In this document: one piece after another, positions 42,618-52,451 of the stretch
Layout of the letters: each line of letters opens with the position of its first letter
Position numbering within the stretch: position 1 is the stretch's first letter
DNA from: Marispirochaeta sp963667435
Lineage (GTDB): Bacteria > Spirochaetota > Spirochaetia > JC444 > Marispirochaetaceae
Reading direction: 5' to 3'
Assembly (NCBI GenBank): GCA_963667435.1
Contig: OY763414.1
Span: forward strand, 2,418,001-2,482,000
DNA length: 64,000 nucleotides
Translations under genes and position numbers: made by a program
Notes under the pieces: generated by a model
Database searches by the model: none
What the model was told of the DNA's origin: nothing
Seen by the model: only the letters and a program-made list of their open reading frames with translations

Positions 42618-43777
42618 ACCTTTCCCTGCCGTTCCAGCATACCTTTCAATACTTCTTCAAGACTGCAAAAGAAATATTCAATATCCTCATTTTTAACTGT
42701 CAGAGCCGGATCTATTCGAAGAGCTTCGTATCCGGGTCGTTTAGCGACGATAATATTTCTCTTCAGCAATTCACTTTTGATTATTTCTGCATAGGAACTT
42801 GTATGGGATTCCTCGAATTCGACCGCAAGCATCAAGCCTTTTCCTCTAATATCTTCAATAAAACCATATTTATCTTTTAGCTCTGTTAAACGTTTTATCA
42901 TCTCATTTCCAAGAACTTTTGATCGCTTTATCAGGCCTTCTTCTTGTATAACCTCAATCACTTTATTTACAACGGCTGCCCCAAGGGGATCATTCTGATG
43001 TGATTGGGAATAATGAAAATCTTTAATATCGTACTTCTGTAATATTTTCCCGGAAACAACCGTACAACTGACAGGATATCCGTTTCCCAAACCTTTACCT
43101 AAAGCAACAATATCCGGAGCAATATCATAATGATTATACCCAAACCAGCTGCCAGTTCTCCCCATACCTGTAGTAACCTCGTTAACAACAATTAGTCCAC
43201 CTTCCTCTCTGACCCTTTTAACTATTTCAGAGATCACATTTTCCGGCGGAAAATGAACCAGACCTGAAGCACTGCCTGGTTCAAAAACAAAGGCAGAAAT
43301 CTGCTTAAAATCAATTGAATCCACCTGTTGATTTTGCATCCAATCAAATTCCACCCAATTGGTGCCGGCCCTGTCCCCGGAACTACCATATGCCGATAAG
43401 TAACTGTTTTTCAGGGATAACAAATATGGCCTATCGGAAATATGCGGTACCATCTTAACAGCGTATTCTACAGCTTCACTTCCCGAACAAAGAAAAACAC
43501 ATTTTCCGGAATTTATACCGGTAATTCGCAGAATATTCTCAGCTACATCATTAATCAGAGGATTAAGATAACAATAACCGGAATGGATCATCCTACTGGC
43601 CTGTTCAGTAATGACTCTGGTTACTTCAGGATGACAATGCCCTAAGGAGGTACACCAAACTCCAGACTCAAAATCAAGATAACTATTCCCTTCAGTATCA
43701 AAGAGAATAGAGTTTTCTGCGTTAACAAAATTTTTATAAATTACATTGTGTCCCGTACTGTTCAAAATATTGTTCAC
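42614..43777 (-). CDS. Class III aminotransferase (PLP-dependent)
   Basis: A 387-residue fold-type I aminotransferase of the ornithine/GABA group: GHCHPEV, FLCSGSEAVEYAVK, and the PLP lysine in ALGKGLGNGYPVS near residue 228. The position that usually reads DEV, whose Asp holds the pyridine nitrogen, reads NEVTTGMGRTG. Related sequences with NEV may exist, so activity is likely but should not be assumed. The substrate is unknown. It starts at GTG 43777 with AGGAGG upstream and is coupled to the NimA-like gene. Confidence 0.88.
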   Translation of the reverse strand: MNNILNSTGHNVIYKNFVNAENSILFDTEGNSYLDFESGVWCTSLGHCHPEVTRVITEQASRMIHSGYCYLNPLINDVAENILRITGINSGKCVFLCSGSEAVEYAVKMVPHISDRPYLLSLKNSYLSAYGSSGDRAGTNWVEFDWMQNQQVDSIDFKQISAFVFEPGSASGLVHFPPENVISEIVKRVREEGGLIVVNEVTTGMGRTGSWFGYNHYDIAPDIVALGKGLGNGYPVSCTVVSGKILQKYDIKDFHYSQSHQNDPLGAAVVNKVIEVIQEEGLIKRSKVLGNEMIKRLTELKDKYGFIEDIRGKGLMLAVEFEESHTSSYAEIIKSELLKRNIIVAKRPGYEALRIDPALTVKNEDIEYFFCSLEEVLKGMLERQGKV

Positions 43778-43822
43778 CTCTTTCCTCCTGAATATTAAAA
43801 TAACTTTTCATGAGTATACGAG

Positions 43823-44383
43823 CTAAAGATATCTCCGAACCCTACTCTTATAGTTTGTATACTCTTCTCCGTGCACACTCTCCAAATACTTCTCTTCTTT
43901 TATAATCAATAAATGAAACAAGAACATTGTTATAATTGAAGTCACAAATATCAGAATTGATAACGAAGAAAGTACGATTCCTGCCAGGACAATGTCATAT
44001 GAGAGAAAATATGGATTTCGTGAAATACCGTATATTCCATCCGTTATAAGTGCGGTCTTCTCCGGTTCATCAACACCTATCCGCCACGAGTTTCCCCGCC
44101 CTGATGATGCAATGGAACTTATCAGTAATCCAATAATAATTAAAACTGTTCCCACTAACTCCAGGAGTAAAGAACTGCTGAATACTAATAGATAGGCATT
44201 AATTGAAATGATGGATTTCTGTAGAACGAACAACAAACTTGAAAGACCAGCGAAAAAAATGGACAAATTTAATATGGGGTCTTGTGCTTTTATTGATTTT
44301 CCAATTTTTCTTTTCAGCAAAATGGTTCTGACAAAGAAAAATACATAAAACATGCAAATAGATGCAATTGCAATGTAATTCAT
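43823..44383 (-). CDS. Isoprenylcysteine carboxyl methyltransferase-like membrane protein
   Basis: A 186-residue protein with about five membrane helices. The C-terminal IYGISRNPYFLSYD, then EEKYLESVHGEEYTNYKSRVRRYL, is the signature of the ICMT/PEMT-like membrane methyltransferases. The substrate is unknown. Its ATG overlaps the upstream GNAT stop by ATGA. Confidence 0.82.
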   Translation of the reverse strand: MNYIAIASICMFYVFFFVRTILLKRKIGKSIKAQDPILNLSIFFAGLSSLLFVLQKSIISINAYLLVFSSSLLLELVGTVLIIIGLLISSIASSGRGNSWRIGVDEPEKTALITDGIYGISRNPYFLSYDIVLAGIVLSSLSILIFVTSIITMFLFHLLIIKEEKYLESVHGEEYTNYKSRVRRYL

Positions 44384-44805
44384 GCAGTGTACCCGGGGAT
44401 ATTCCGGTCAATCTGTTTTCCCATACTTATCCGCTCTTCAACTCTATAACCATGTTTTCTGTAGAAATCCTGTATCGTTGCATTTGTGCTTATAATCTGA
44501 ATACAACCTTTTCCTGTTAAAACTTCTTCTGCATGTTTCAGTAAATGAGAACCTATCCCTGCATTCCTATATTCAGGCAAAACCGCCAATGAATATATCC
44601 ATCCTCTATGACCATCATACCCGATCATAATTGTACCGATTACTGAGTATTCATCCATCGCCACATACAATTGATCATCGACTTCCAACTTTTTATTAAT
44701 GGCCAACCCGGGATCATTTCTTTCATTTGCATATCCAAAAACTGATTTCCAAAGTTCAATTGTTTGTGTTCGATGCTTAATATCGACATATTTTTCAATT
44801 TGCAT
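44380..44805 (-). CDS. GNAT family N-acetyltransferase
   Basis: A 141-residue acetyltransferase with acetyl-CoA loop EYRNAGIGSHLLKHAEEVL near residue 80 and the end IQDFYRKHGYRVEER. It resembles YpeA-like small GNATs; the substrate is unknown. It forms an operon with the ICMT-like gene. Confidence 0.87.
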   Translation of the reverse strand: MQIEKYVDIKHRTQTIELWKSVFGYANERNDPGLAINKKLEVDDQLYVAMDEYSVIGTIMIGYDGHRGWIYSLAVLPEYRNAGIGSHLLKHAEEVLTGKGCIQIISTNATIQDFYRKHGYRVEERISMGKQIDRNIPGYTA

Positions 44806-45033
44806 TGTTTATACCTTTCTTCAGAGATCAGGATACTATGATATTTTACTTTATCTGAATATCTATACCAGAGATACTAAACATTCCCATACAGAGACAG
44901 CACATTCATCATCGCCAATAAATAATTCAAAAGTCTTTTTTTGTATCTTTCCGGTGCTGCATTCTGCACGGGGAATGCAAAAACTTCCAGCAAAATATTG
45001 TACAATAGTAATCAATATTAAAGATCCTCTTCT
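44806..45033. other. Intergenic region with a 7-pair hairpin
   Basis: This 228-base gap lies between a GNAT gene and an EamA gene. It contains TGCATTC/GAATGCA (44958-44964 and 44973-44979) without a T tract. No gene seen. Confidence 0.4.
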
Positions 45034-45936
45034 CTACGATCTGGTGTTCTTTATCCCCGATCTAAGCTGTACCATTATGGCACCCAGGGATGCAATGAAC
45101 ATTCCCCCGATACGCATAATAGAGAGCTTCTCTCCAAGGAAAAGCCACGCTAATATAGCAATTTGAATCAGCATGGTACCATTGATAATACTTGATTCCA
45201 TCGCTGTAAGGTTTCGCAGAGTATGATTCCAGAGCATAAAAGCAAAAGCAGTATTAACAACTGATAACCAGAGAAGAGAGAACCATGTACGAATGGGAAT
45301 AAACGGGATTCCTTCGGATACTAATCCTGCGCCCAGAAGAATGCATGATCCAATCATCATCGATATCAACGTTACAGTATAAGGCGAAATATTTTTCCTT
45401 CGGTTAATATTTCGTCCAAGAACAGATGAGATTGCATTTGACACTATTCCAGCCACCATGACAATGAGACCTACATACTGGGAATTTAAACCTGATACCG
45501 GCAAGAAATAGACAAGTGCCCCCCCTATAAAAAGGAAAATGCCGAGGATCTGCCCTGATGATGGTTTTTCATGTATAAAAACAATACCAAGGAGCACTAC
45601 TACTGCCGGAGTGAAATTGAGCATTAAACTAACAGTTGTGGAAGGAAGAAGTGATAGTCCTACAAACTGAGCCCCTTGTGTAAAGACATAAAACACTACT
45701 CCCAGACTAATTAATTTAATCCAGTTCTTTCTACTTAACCCTCTTATTTCTGATCGATATCGCGGCATCCAGGAAAAGAGTAACAAACAGATTGAGGCAA
45801 GAAAATATCGTAGTCCGGCAAAAGTAACAGGCGGGATGGAAAGTAACCCTTTTTTTATAATTATAAATGACGTAGACCAGAGAAATGTAACAAGCAGCGC
45901 TTGCAAAATACTTCTAATATGATTTCTTGATCCCAT
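45034..45936 (-). CDS. EamA (DMT superfamily) transporter
   Basis: A 300-residue, ten-helix protein made of two EamA repeats: WSTSFIIIKKGLLSIPPVTFAGLRYFLA in the first and SNAISSVLGRNINRRK in the second. Such proteins export amino acids, nucleosides or drugs. The ATG at 45936 has GGAG 6 bases before it; the frame remains open to 45969. Confidence 0.9.
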   Translation of the reverse strand: MGSRNHIRSILQALLVTFLWSTSFIIIKKGLLSIPPVTFAGLRYFLASICLLLFSWMPRYRSEIRGLSRKNWIKLISLGVVFYVFTQGAQFVGLSLLPSTTVSLMLNFTPAVVVLLGIVFIHEKPSSGQILGIFLFIGGALVYFLPVSGLNSQYVGLIVMVAGIVSNAISSVLGRNINRRKNISPYTVTLISMMIGSCILLGAGLVSEGIPFIPIRTWFSLLWLSVVNTAFAFMLWNHTLRNLTAMESSIINGTMLIQIAILAWLFLGEKLSIMRIGGMFIASLGAIMVQLRSGIKNTRS

Positions 45937-45995
45937 CCAGAACTCCATGTCTCTATTCCATGCGAACACAACCTATGCCAGTCCGCATATAGAAA

Positions 45996-46568
45996 TTACC
46001 GAACAAGAAAAGCTCTAATCTTATAGTACACCATGTTTTCAAAATTTGAATAATCTTTCATTTTCTTGCCCAGCACATGTGCTATTTCCGCTGCCTTTTT
46101 CTGTCCGGTTGACTGCAGTTTTGTCCTATATACTGTAAAAGCCTTGTTATCCTCATCAATTAAATCAACAAAAAACGGTTTATATGGAATCAAGTCATGA
46201 TCCCTATCCAGGGTGTCATAGGCTACAATTATTTCTTCTATTGAGTTTACCGCAATTACGATAGTATTACTCCAGAAAAAATGTCCATCCTGTATAACCA
46301 CCTGTCCTGAAGTCTGGTTTATAAAAATCAGGCAATGGCTCAAGAAAGAAAAAAATCCGCTGACTCCCCAAATACACAACCAGATTACAATAAAGGAAAA
46401 GTTTATTGCTTTCAAGAAAACAAACAGTAATAGACCGGAAACTATGACAACTGTTAACCATTTGATGAATAACTCCGGCACAGGTGTCTTATATATTGTG
46501 TAAGAATTCTCCATATTAAACACTACTTCATTTTTATAACGCCAGCAGGCAGAATCCTGCCATATCAC
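45996..46568 (-). CDS. Membrane-anchored hypothetical protein with PH-like C-terminal part
   Basis: A 190-residue protein with two adjacent membrane helices near residues 35-80 and a soluble C-terminal part with FWSNTIVIAVNSIEEIIVAYD and KAFTVYRT, a beta-rich pattern seen in bacterial PH-like domains; the family is not certain. The GTG at 46568 overlaps the stop of the upstream GNAT gene (GTGA). A TTG at 46583 and an ATG at 46514 are alternatives. Confidence 0.55.
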   Translation of the reverse strand: MIWQDSACWRYKNEVVFNMENSYTIYKTPVPELFIKWLTVVIVSGLLLFVFLKAINFSFIVIWLCIWGVSGFFSFLSHCLIFINQTSGQVVIQDGHFFWSNTIVIAVNSIEEIIVAYDTLDRDHDLIPYKPFFVDLIDEDNKAFTVYRTKLQSTGQKKAAEIAHVLGKKMKDYSNFENMVYYKIRAFLVR

Positions 46569-47125
46569 TGATTCTTCTGACAATATGCAAGTATAAATCC
46601 GTTAAAAACAGAATGGCTGAACCTAAATCCGATCTTTTCATATAGCTTACCTACAGACTCATTACCGTTTGCAACAAAAACCCATAAATCTTCAACATCG
46701 TTTTGCCCATTCAACCAACTCATAATTCTTGTATTTAATTCTTTACTGATTCTTAACCCCTGATATTCTGGTTTTACATATAACAACTTGTATGTTCCAA
46801 TTCTTTTCGGAACTAGATACTTTTCAGGGTAAACCCCGATTCCGGATAAGCTATCAGCCCATTCAGGTCTATCTTTTATGCTGCTTTCATCCAAATTACT
46901 CACTAATGCAAATGCTACAGGTTCTTTTATATCCCAGGCTACAGCTATATATTTTCTAAAAGAGGATTGGAAATCCGGAACTAAACGATTATGAAAATTC
47001 ATCGACTGCATTACTTCAGGCTTAATTGTTGCTTTTCCAGCCTGAAACCGCATTAGATCATTGCAGAGATCAGAAAGAAAATTTATATTTCCGTCTTCAA
47101 ATTCGGTATATGTTATTTTCGGCAA
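46565..47125 (-). CDS. GNAT family N-acetyltransferase
   Basis: A 186-residue acetyltransferase; acetyl-CoA motif EYQGLRISKELNTRI near residue 118, and the end GNESVGKLYEKIGFRFS is typical. The start is TTG at 47125 with GGAG 9 bases upstream. It is coupled to the following membrane protein gene by a 4-base overlap. Confidence 0.82.
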   Translation of the reverse strand: MPKITYTEFEDGNINFLSDLCNDLMRFQAGKATIKPEVMQSMNFHNRLVPDFQSSFRKYIAVAWDIKEPVAFALVSNLDESSIKDRPEWADSLSGIGVYPEKYLVPKRIGTYKLLYVKPEYQGLRISKELNTRIMSWLNGQNDVEDLWVFVANGNESVGKLYEKIGFRFSHSVFNGFILAYCQKNQ

Positions 47126-47199
47126 ACCAGCCTTCTCCTTATCCTACTAATGTATACTTCAGAAAAATATCAGGTATGCAGGTTATATTCTTCTGCCTG

Positions 47200-47580
47200 C
47201 TATACCTTAACAGGTTCCCACAACTCGATTTTGTTACCTTCTATATCAAGAATATGGACGAATTTTCCATAATCGTAGGCTGCAATCTCATCTAAAATAA
47301 CAACCCCTTCCTTCCTCAGTTCTTCAATTAGGAGTTCGATGTTTTCGACTCTATAGTTAATCATAAAATCTTTAGAAGATGGACTGAAATAGTCCGTATT
47401 ATTTGGAAACGGGCTCCACTGAGTACTTCCTGTTTCAGATGGATCAGACTTTTCGATCCATTCAAAACTGACGCCATATTCACTTGTATTCAAGCCAAGA
47501 TGGGTTTTATACCATTCATTAATTTTCGCAGGATCTTTACTCTTAAAGAAAATCCCTCCAATACCTGTCACTCTTTTCAT
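47200..47580 (-). CDS. VOC family (glyoxalase-like) protein
   Basis: A 126-residue VOC protein: GIGGIFFKSKDPAKINEWYKTHLGL at the start, NYRVENIELLIEELRKEGV in the middle and the metal-type Glu in GNKIELWEPV at the end. The substrate is unknown. The ATG at 47580 has GGGAG 6 bases before it; an in-frame TTG at 47586 is less likely. Confidence 0.88.
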   Translation of the reverse strand: MKRVTGIGGIFFKSKDPAKINEWYKTHLGLNTSEYGVSFEWIEKSDPSETGSTQWSPFPNNTDYFSPSSKDFMINYRVENIELLIEELRKEGVVILDEIAAYDYGKFVHILDIEGNKIELWEPVKV

Positions 47581-47721
47581 CTGCAACTCCCTGATTCATA
47601 CTTCAACGCCTTTCTACACCACAAAGTCTGAAAATATTTTCCAGCTATACACAATAACTCAATTTGCATTACGTTCTACTGATATTTGTATAATATAGAG
47701 AACAGAATAAGGGGTACTCAA

Positions 47722-48570
47722 ATGAAACAGGACCATGTATTGCTTGCAGGAGCTACAGGCTACCTGGGGAATTATATCATGAAGGAACTTCTTGATAATG
47801 ATTATAAAACAAGAATTATTGTGCGTGATAAAGCACGAATTACCAGCAGTAATAACCTGGAGGTCCTTGAAGCGGAAGTCACAAAACCTGAATCCTTAAA
47901 GGGACTGTTCGCGGATATTGATGTTGTAATAACCACAATAGGTATCACACGTCAAAAAGATGGTCTGACGTATATGGATGTCGATTACCAGGCAAATGCT
48001 AATCTAATTGATGAGGCCAGACGTAGCGGTGTCAGAAAACTAATCTATATCTCTGTACTGAACGGTGAGAAGCTAAGACATTTAAAAATATGTGAAGCGA
48101 AGGAGAAGTTAGGTGACTATCTTAAAAATTCCGGTCTTGAATACTGCATTATACGGCCAAATGGATTCTTCTCTGATATGAAAGATTTTCTGAAAATGGC
48201 AAAAGGCGGTAAGGTATACCTTTTTGGTAACGGTAATCTTAAGCTTAATCCCATTCATGGCGCTGATCTGGCAAAGTGTGTTGTTGAATCAATAGATTCA
48301 GAAACCAAAGAAATAAACATTGGTGGACCAGATATATTATCTCAAAATGAGATCGCAGCATTAGCCCTTAAGGCTTATTCAAAAGCTCCTAAAATAGTTC
48401 ATTTACCGGATTGGATAAGACGCTTTACACTTATGCTCCTGCATACGTTTACCAGTTCCAGAATTTATGGGCCAATTGAATTCTTTTTAACCACAATGGT
48501 AATGGATATGCAGGCGCCGCAATATGGAAACAGGAGATTAGAAGACTTCTTTAAAGAAAATGCGACATGA
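47722..48570 (+). CDS. NAD(P)-binding atypical SDR (NmrA-like) protein
   Basis: A 282-residue protein with the Rossmann motif LLAGATGYLGNYI near residue 7-19 and atypical-SDR features (ISVLNGEKLRH, RPNGFFSDM, NIGGPDILSQNEIA). It resembles NmrA/NDUFA9-like sensors or reductases, without a clear YxxxK catalytic pair. The ATG at 47722 follows AAGGGG. It is one of few plus-strand genes in this stretch. Confidence 0.85.
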   Translation: MKQDHVLLAGATGYLGNYIMKELLDNDYKTRIIVRDKARITSSNNLEVLEAEVTKPESLKGLFADIDVVITTIGITRQKDGLTYMDVDYQANANLIDEARRSGVRKLIYISVLNGEKLRHLKICEAKEKLGDYLKNSGLEYCIIRPNGFFSDMKDFLKMAKGGKVYLFGNGNLKLNPIHGADLAKCVVESIDSETKEINIGGPDILSQNEIAALALKAYSKAPKIVHLPDWIRRFTLMLLHTFTSSRIYGPIEFFLTTMVMDMQAPQYGNRRLEDFFKENAT

Positions 48571-48668
48571 TCTCAGTGAATGTTTCAATGAAAGAATTTT
48601 TCACTGGATGTTTAAATTGCGGACATTCATTTTAGAACTATCACGAACTTTATTGACGACACGTAGAC

Positions 48669-49232
48669 CTATGAATTCCCTACAGGTTTAGAAGTGTCAT
48701 ATACAAGTTCGATATACCTTTTACTGTTATACTCAAACTCCTGAATTATCTCCATTTGCAGTTTGTTTATATGAGCATTCACAGATCTTGTGTTTTTTGA
48801 ATTAACAAAAGTTACCAGAATTGGATACTTTTCCTGCATCACTCTTCTGGAAAACTCAAACAGACCTTCTAATACCCCTTTCCCACGATGGCTTTTATCG
48901 ATACAGATCGGCCCGTATTGATAAGAATTGGTTGTAGTTAATTTCCTCCCCAGATATTCTAACTTTTCCAAATCTCCAATCATAAATTGAAACATTGGCC
49001 ATTTCGAACAGTATTCCCACGATGCTGACATTAAAAACCCAACAATGGTTTCATTTTCCACTGCAACAGATAAGCCATCTGCAGCAATAAGTTCAGTTAA
49101 TAATTCTTCATCTAAAGAGGTTGTTACAAACCCGTCAGACTTATCTGCTTCTGCAATTGTATCAATATGGTATTTTTTGTGTATGGCTAACACACCCTGA
49201 ATATCTTTCCTGGTCGCGAGTTTATATTTCAA
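48669..49232 (-). CDS. GNAT family N-acetyltransferase
   Basis: A 187-residue acetyltransferase with QYGPICIDKSHRGKGVLEGLFEFSR near residue 105, the acetyl-CoA binding loop. Start TTG at 49232 with AGGAG upstream. The substrate is unknown. Confidence 0.83.
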   Translation of the reverse strand: MKYKLATRKDIQGVLAIHKKYHIDTIAEADKSDGFVTTSLDEELLTELIAADGLSVAVENETIVGFLMSASWEYCSKWPMFQFMIGDLEKLEYLGRKLTTTNSYQYGPICIDKSHRGKGVLEGLFEFSRRVMQEKYPILVTFVNSKNTRSVNAHINKLQMEIIQEFEYNSKRYIELVYDTSKPVGNS

Positions 49233-49662
49233 TACTTTCTCCTAAACAGTATTTGCATCAATAATCTGAAAGAATCAGAATTGTTGTTTTCGAGGGGTTT
49301 CAATCTTATTCTATGGGTAATTGGTATATTTTGACTACTATCGGAAAAACTGTTACCTCAGCAAATAGAAAGAATATAGATAATAGAAGCTGTTTTGATC
49401 AAATCATTATAACTCCTTTCATGTTCTACTTTGGATAGCCTATTGTGCTTTGATCCCCGGCCCGATGGGCAGGTGGGGAAAGACATTGTTATATTCAGCA
49501 GATCTATATCACACAAGATCCCACCCTGCTTAAATCAATCAGATTCTCGTTATGATTTAAAACTTTCTTCTACGACTTTAATCCTCACTATATAATGGAA
49601 ATTGTAATCTGCGTAGAAAAGCAAATTTGCTTATAATTCCCAATGGAGCTGCATATCTACTT
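49233..49662. other. 430-base intergenic region, no gene seen
   Basis: AT-rich sequence without a supported ORF. It contains a GC-rich interrupted hairpin (CCCC...GCCC...GGGC...GGGG, about 49453-49476) and the perfect palindrome AAGCAAATTTGCTT (49619-49632). Confidence 0.45.
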
Positions 49663-50292
49663 TTATACAGAACCACTATTAACCTTTAAAATACGTTTAA
49701 GTCCATAGAGAACCAAGATGAAACCAACAATAATGTTCAGAATTTTTATTACTATATCAGGAATAATATTATTAAATAATGAGAGTAAAATAACTGCAAT
49801 ACCTAGAAAACTTACAGTTGCAAAACCGGCGGCTAAACCGAAATAAATTAGTTCAGTATTTCTTAAAGAATATTCTATCGATTTATTGGCAAAAATACTT
49901 GTCCAGAAAATTATTGTTAATGGACTTGATAATGTTAAGAAAAATGTTATTCCAAAGCTCTGTAAAACAGTTAAATGTTCAACTTCCATATTGTTTAAAT
50001 TGAATGCAAATCCTTTTCTAATAAGCACAAAACCAAAAAGTATTAGAATAACCGAACTTATATTCGCAAATATACTTTTATATTTGGATGCTTCAAGTAA
50101 TTTTCCTACACCCAAAATAGCCAGAACTATATACATGTAGTCAACAATAATTACTCCGGCGGATGCAAAAAAACCATGTATCCTGCCAAATTCTATCGCA
50201 ATGTTTGCTACTACCAGGAACACAGGGCCTATGGCAAGCTGTAAAACTAGCCCGGTTAGAAATCCTCGAAGAACAACAGTTTTTTTCAACAT
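49663..50292 (-). CDS. LysE family exporter, second copy type
   Basis: A 209-residue, six-helix LysE-like protein: QLAIGPVFLVVANIAIEFGRIHGFF near residue 20 in place of the usual PGP motif, then LTLSSPLTIIFWTSIFA near 120. It belongs to a branch in which the first motif is IGPVF. The exported compound is unknown. Confidence 0.84.
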   Translation of the reverse strand: MLKKTVVLRGFLTGLVLQLAIGPVFLVVANIAIEFGRIHGFFASAGVIIVDYMYIVLAILGVGKLLEASKYKSIFANISSVILILFGFVLIRKGFAFNLNNMEVEHLTVLQSFGITFFLTLSSPLTIIFWTSIFANKSIEYSLRNTELIYFGLAAGFATVSFLGIAVILLSLFNNIIPDIVIKILNIIVGFILVLYGLKRILKVNSGSV

Positions 50293-50552
50293 GGCATTAC
50301 CTATTTAATTGTGCATAGCATTCCACGAAAATTCGAAATTCCCAATAACCAAAATGATAAATGGCATGCAAAACCGCATAGCACTAACTCTTCAAGTTGA
50401 ATAATATTTATGTGGCGGCTTACAGGTAATCCAAACACCTTTCATTGATATGTATTCTGATCCCATGAGTACTCTCTCAGTTTCAGGAGGCGGAACTACA
50501 TTATCACGTAAGCACTTTATTATACATTAAATAGGACACCACTGTCTCAACT
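50293..50552. other. Intergenic region, nothing recognised
   Basis: 260 AT-rich bases between two minus-strand genes; no ORF or hairpin with a clear role. Confidence 0.4.
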
Positions 50553-51386
50553 TCAATCATTCATCATTATTGCCCGGACATTATAGAAAGACTGTAACAA
50601 CTCGGAATCATTAGAGAATTGAATCTGATCTTTAAACGATTCTACCGGCAAAGATCGTGTGAAAAATCGCCAGGCCACATCTTCATGCAGTTGTATGGTG
50701 TTGGAACTTTCAGAGGATAATTCTTCAAGACTCCAGCTGGACTCCTTTCTGCGCAGGCACCACTCTCCGCCGGATTCTCCTGTAATTTGTATTTTTATAA
50801 TTGTACCATCAATCGCCTGGACATCCCGGTACCAAAAGGGAACTGAATACATAAAAAGATGAAATACCGGTGATAGATATCGTTTAGTCGCAAGTGATTC
50901 ACCGCCGACAGCTTCCCGTATTTGCTGCTGATGAACCCATCTTTCTGTATAATCCCGTCCAAGATCAAACCAGTTTTCAGATCTTGATTCTCCGGCCCAG
51001 GCAACGCTATACAGAGCATCTGAATGAAGATCCTGGGATTGAATAAAATGGGCCAATTGCCGTTCTGCAATTTCTATAAAATCCAAAAGTATTCGGGGAC
51101 TGATTTGCGAGAAAATCAGTGACCAGTTGGTATTTATCTGATCGATAGTTGCCGAGAGATCTTTAAATTGAGGGTTTAGATCAAAGAATTTACTGCTTAT
51201 ATATCTATCCCGCTGCACTGACAACCGACTGACAGCTGTTTGAATCAGGTGCGCAACGATATCTTTCACTTTCCATGTCGGATAACAGGTTGGAAAATCC
51301 CATTTCTCTATACTCAGTCCACGCAGTAGAGTTATCAGTTTTTCTGTTATCTCTGAAAAGAGATGATATGTCTTAATTGCTCTCAT
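50553..51386 (-). CDS. DinB/maleylpyruvate isomerase-like (MDMPI N-terminal) protein
   Basis: A 277-residue protein. The N-terminal four-helix part (LITLLRGLSIEKWDFPTCYPTWKVKDIVAHLIQ) fits the DinB-like metal-binding fold of maleylpyruvate isomerases, with a His in DIVAHL and the later RWVHQQQIR. The C-terminal part (about 190-270) looks like the SCP2-like domain of that family. Mycothiol-dependent function is unlikely in a spirochaete, so the thiol or substrate is unknown. The start at 51386 is a choice among 51386, 51407 and 51431. Confidence 0.75.
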   Translation of the reverse strand: MRAIKTYHLFSEITEKLITLLRGLSIEKWDFPTCYPTWKVKDIVAHLIQTAVSRLSVQRDRYISSKFFDLNPQFKDLSATIDQINTNWSLIFSQISPRILLDFIEIAERQLAHFIQSQDLHSDALYSVAWAGESRSENWFDLGRDYTERWVHQQQIREAVGGESLATKRYLSPVFHLFMYSVPFWYRDVQAIDGTIIKIQITGESGGEWCLRRKESSWSLEELSSESSNTIQLHEDVAWRFFTRSLPVESFKDQIQFSNDSELLQSFYNVRAIMMND

Positions 51387-51532
51387 AGGTTGATACTCTT
51401 TTTGCATAATAGCATATAGATGAAAATACACTTAACTGCTGGAAATATGCTTAACTTGTTAGTGGCATATTTAAAGTACCGCTTAGCGGAATAACATATA
51501 ACCGTATTCGTACTCTGGCTATCTGTTTGTTG

Positions 51533-52451
51533 TCAACCAATTAACCATTCTTCAATGTCTTCCAGTACTTTTTTCAATTCAGAATACGATAAAGGACTAT
51601 GTTCCATTTTTGGATAGTAGTAAAAGTCAAACAGTTCTGAAATGTTCGAGTCCTGGATTATACGCGTTGATTCCACCGGCGTGGACCAATCCTGTTCCCC
51701 ATGAATAAACAGAATTGGAATTCTTATTTGTCTAATATATTCCAGTGGTTCATATTGAAAGAAACTACTCCAGCGCATATATGGAAGGCCCAGATAAAAT
51801 TTATCAATAGCCTGTGGATTTGAGTTGATGATTTTAGCCATATCATCAACTTGTCCACACAGTTCACGATATTGGGCAGGCATCTTCACAGACGAATCCT
51901 TTAAAATTTGAAGCTCTTTCAGTTGATTTAGACCACCTCCACTCCAGATTACTAATTTATCAATCTCATTTTTCGATTCAAGATTAGTGTAAATAAATGG
52001 TAAAAGTGCACCTCCTTCTGAAGCTCCAATGATAATAATCTCATTATAATTATGATTACTTAAGAAGCTATCAATCTTTTTTGCATAACTAAATCCAAGA
52101 TCCTGAACAGTCGAGAGACTCAAGACCTCGGGAGTATCTATGTAAACCTCTCCTGGTGAGAAGTTTAATTTCTCAGGTATAAGAATATTATAGGTATTCT
52201 TGAACTGTTGTGATAATGGATTTGACAAGGTTGTCTTTGTCCACTGTCCCCTACTGTCTTGCAGGCCTAATACCGATTGATATCCACTTCCATCAATATA
52301 AATGATCAGTGAGTCAGATCCATCGTTTTCGATATAGTAATTGTAGCCTTCAGTTTCCTGAGATAACCTCCATCCCGGAATAAGGCATTGAAGAACAAGA
52401 AGAAATCCAGAAAACAGTTAGTATTGCAGCACTAATTTGGAAATGGTTCAT
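51533..52451 (-). pseudogene. Frameshifted alpha/beta hydrolase lipoprotein
   Basis: From an ATG at 52451 with AGGAG 8 bases before it, the first frame gives a lipoprotein signal (MNHFQISAAILTVFWISSCSS, Cys near residue 19). A +1 shift within about 52360-52395 then leads into GWRLSQETEGYNYY, LIIYIDGSGYQSV and the 231-residue open frame to 51533. That frame holds the nucleophile elbow GASEGGA, the acid region FIHGEQDWSTP and a late His in MEHSPLS, so the catalytic triad is intact but cut off from its export signal. Total about 306 residues when repaired. Pseudogene or sequence error. Confidence 0.8.

Noticed and set aside
49453..49476. GC-rich interrupted hairpin as a structured RNA or riboswitch
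   Set aside because: Only one short imperfect stem is visible and no known aptamer core could be recognised.
36055..51386. The run of small single-strand genes resembles an integron cassette array
   Set aside because: Intergenic gaps were checked for attC-like paired core sites and none recurs; several genes overlap by 4 bases as in operons, some lie on the other strand, and no integron integrase is present.
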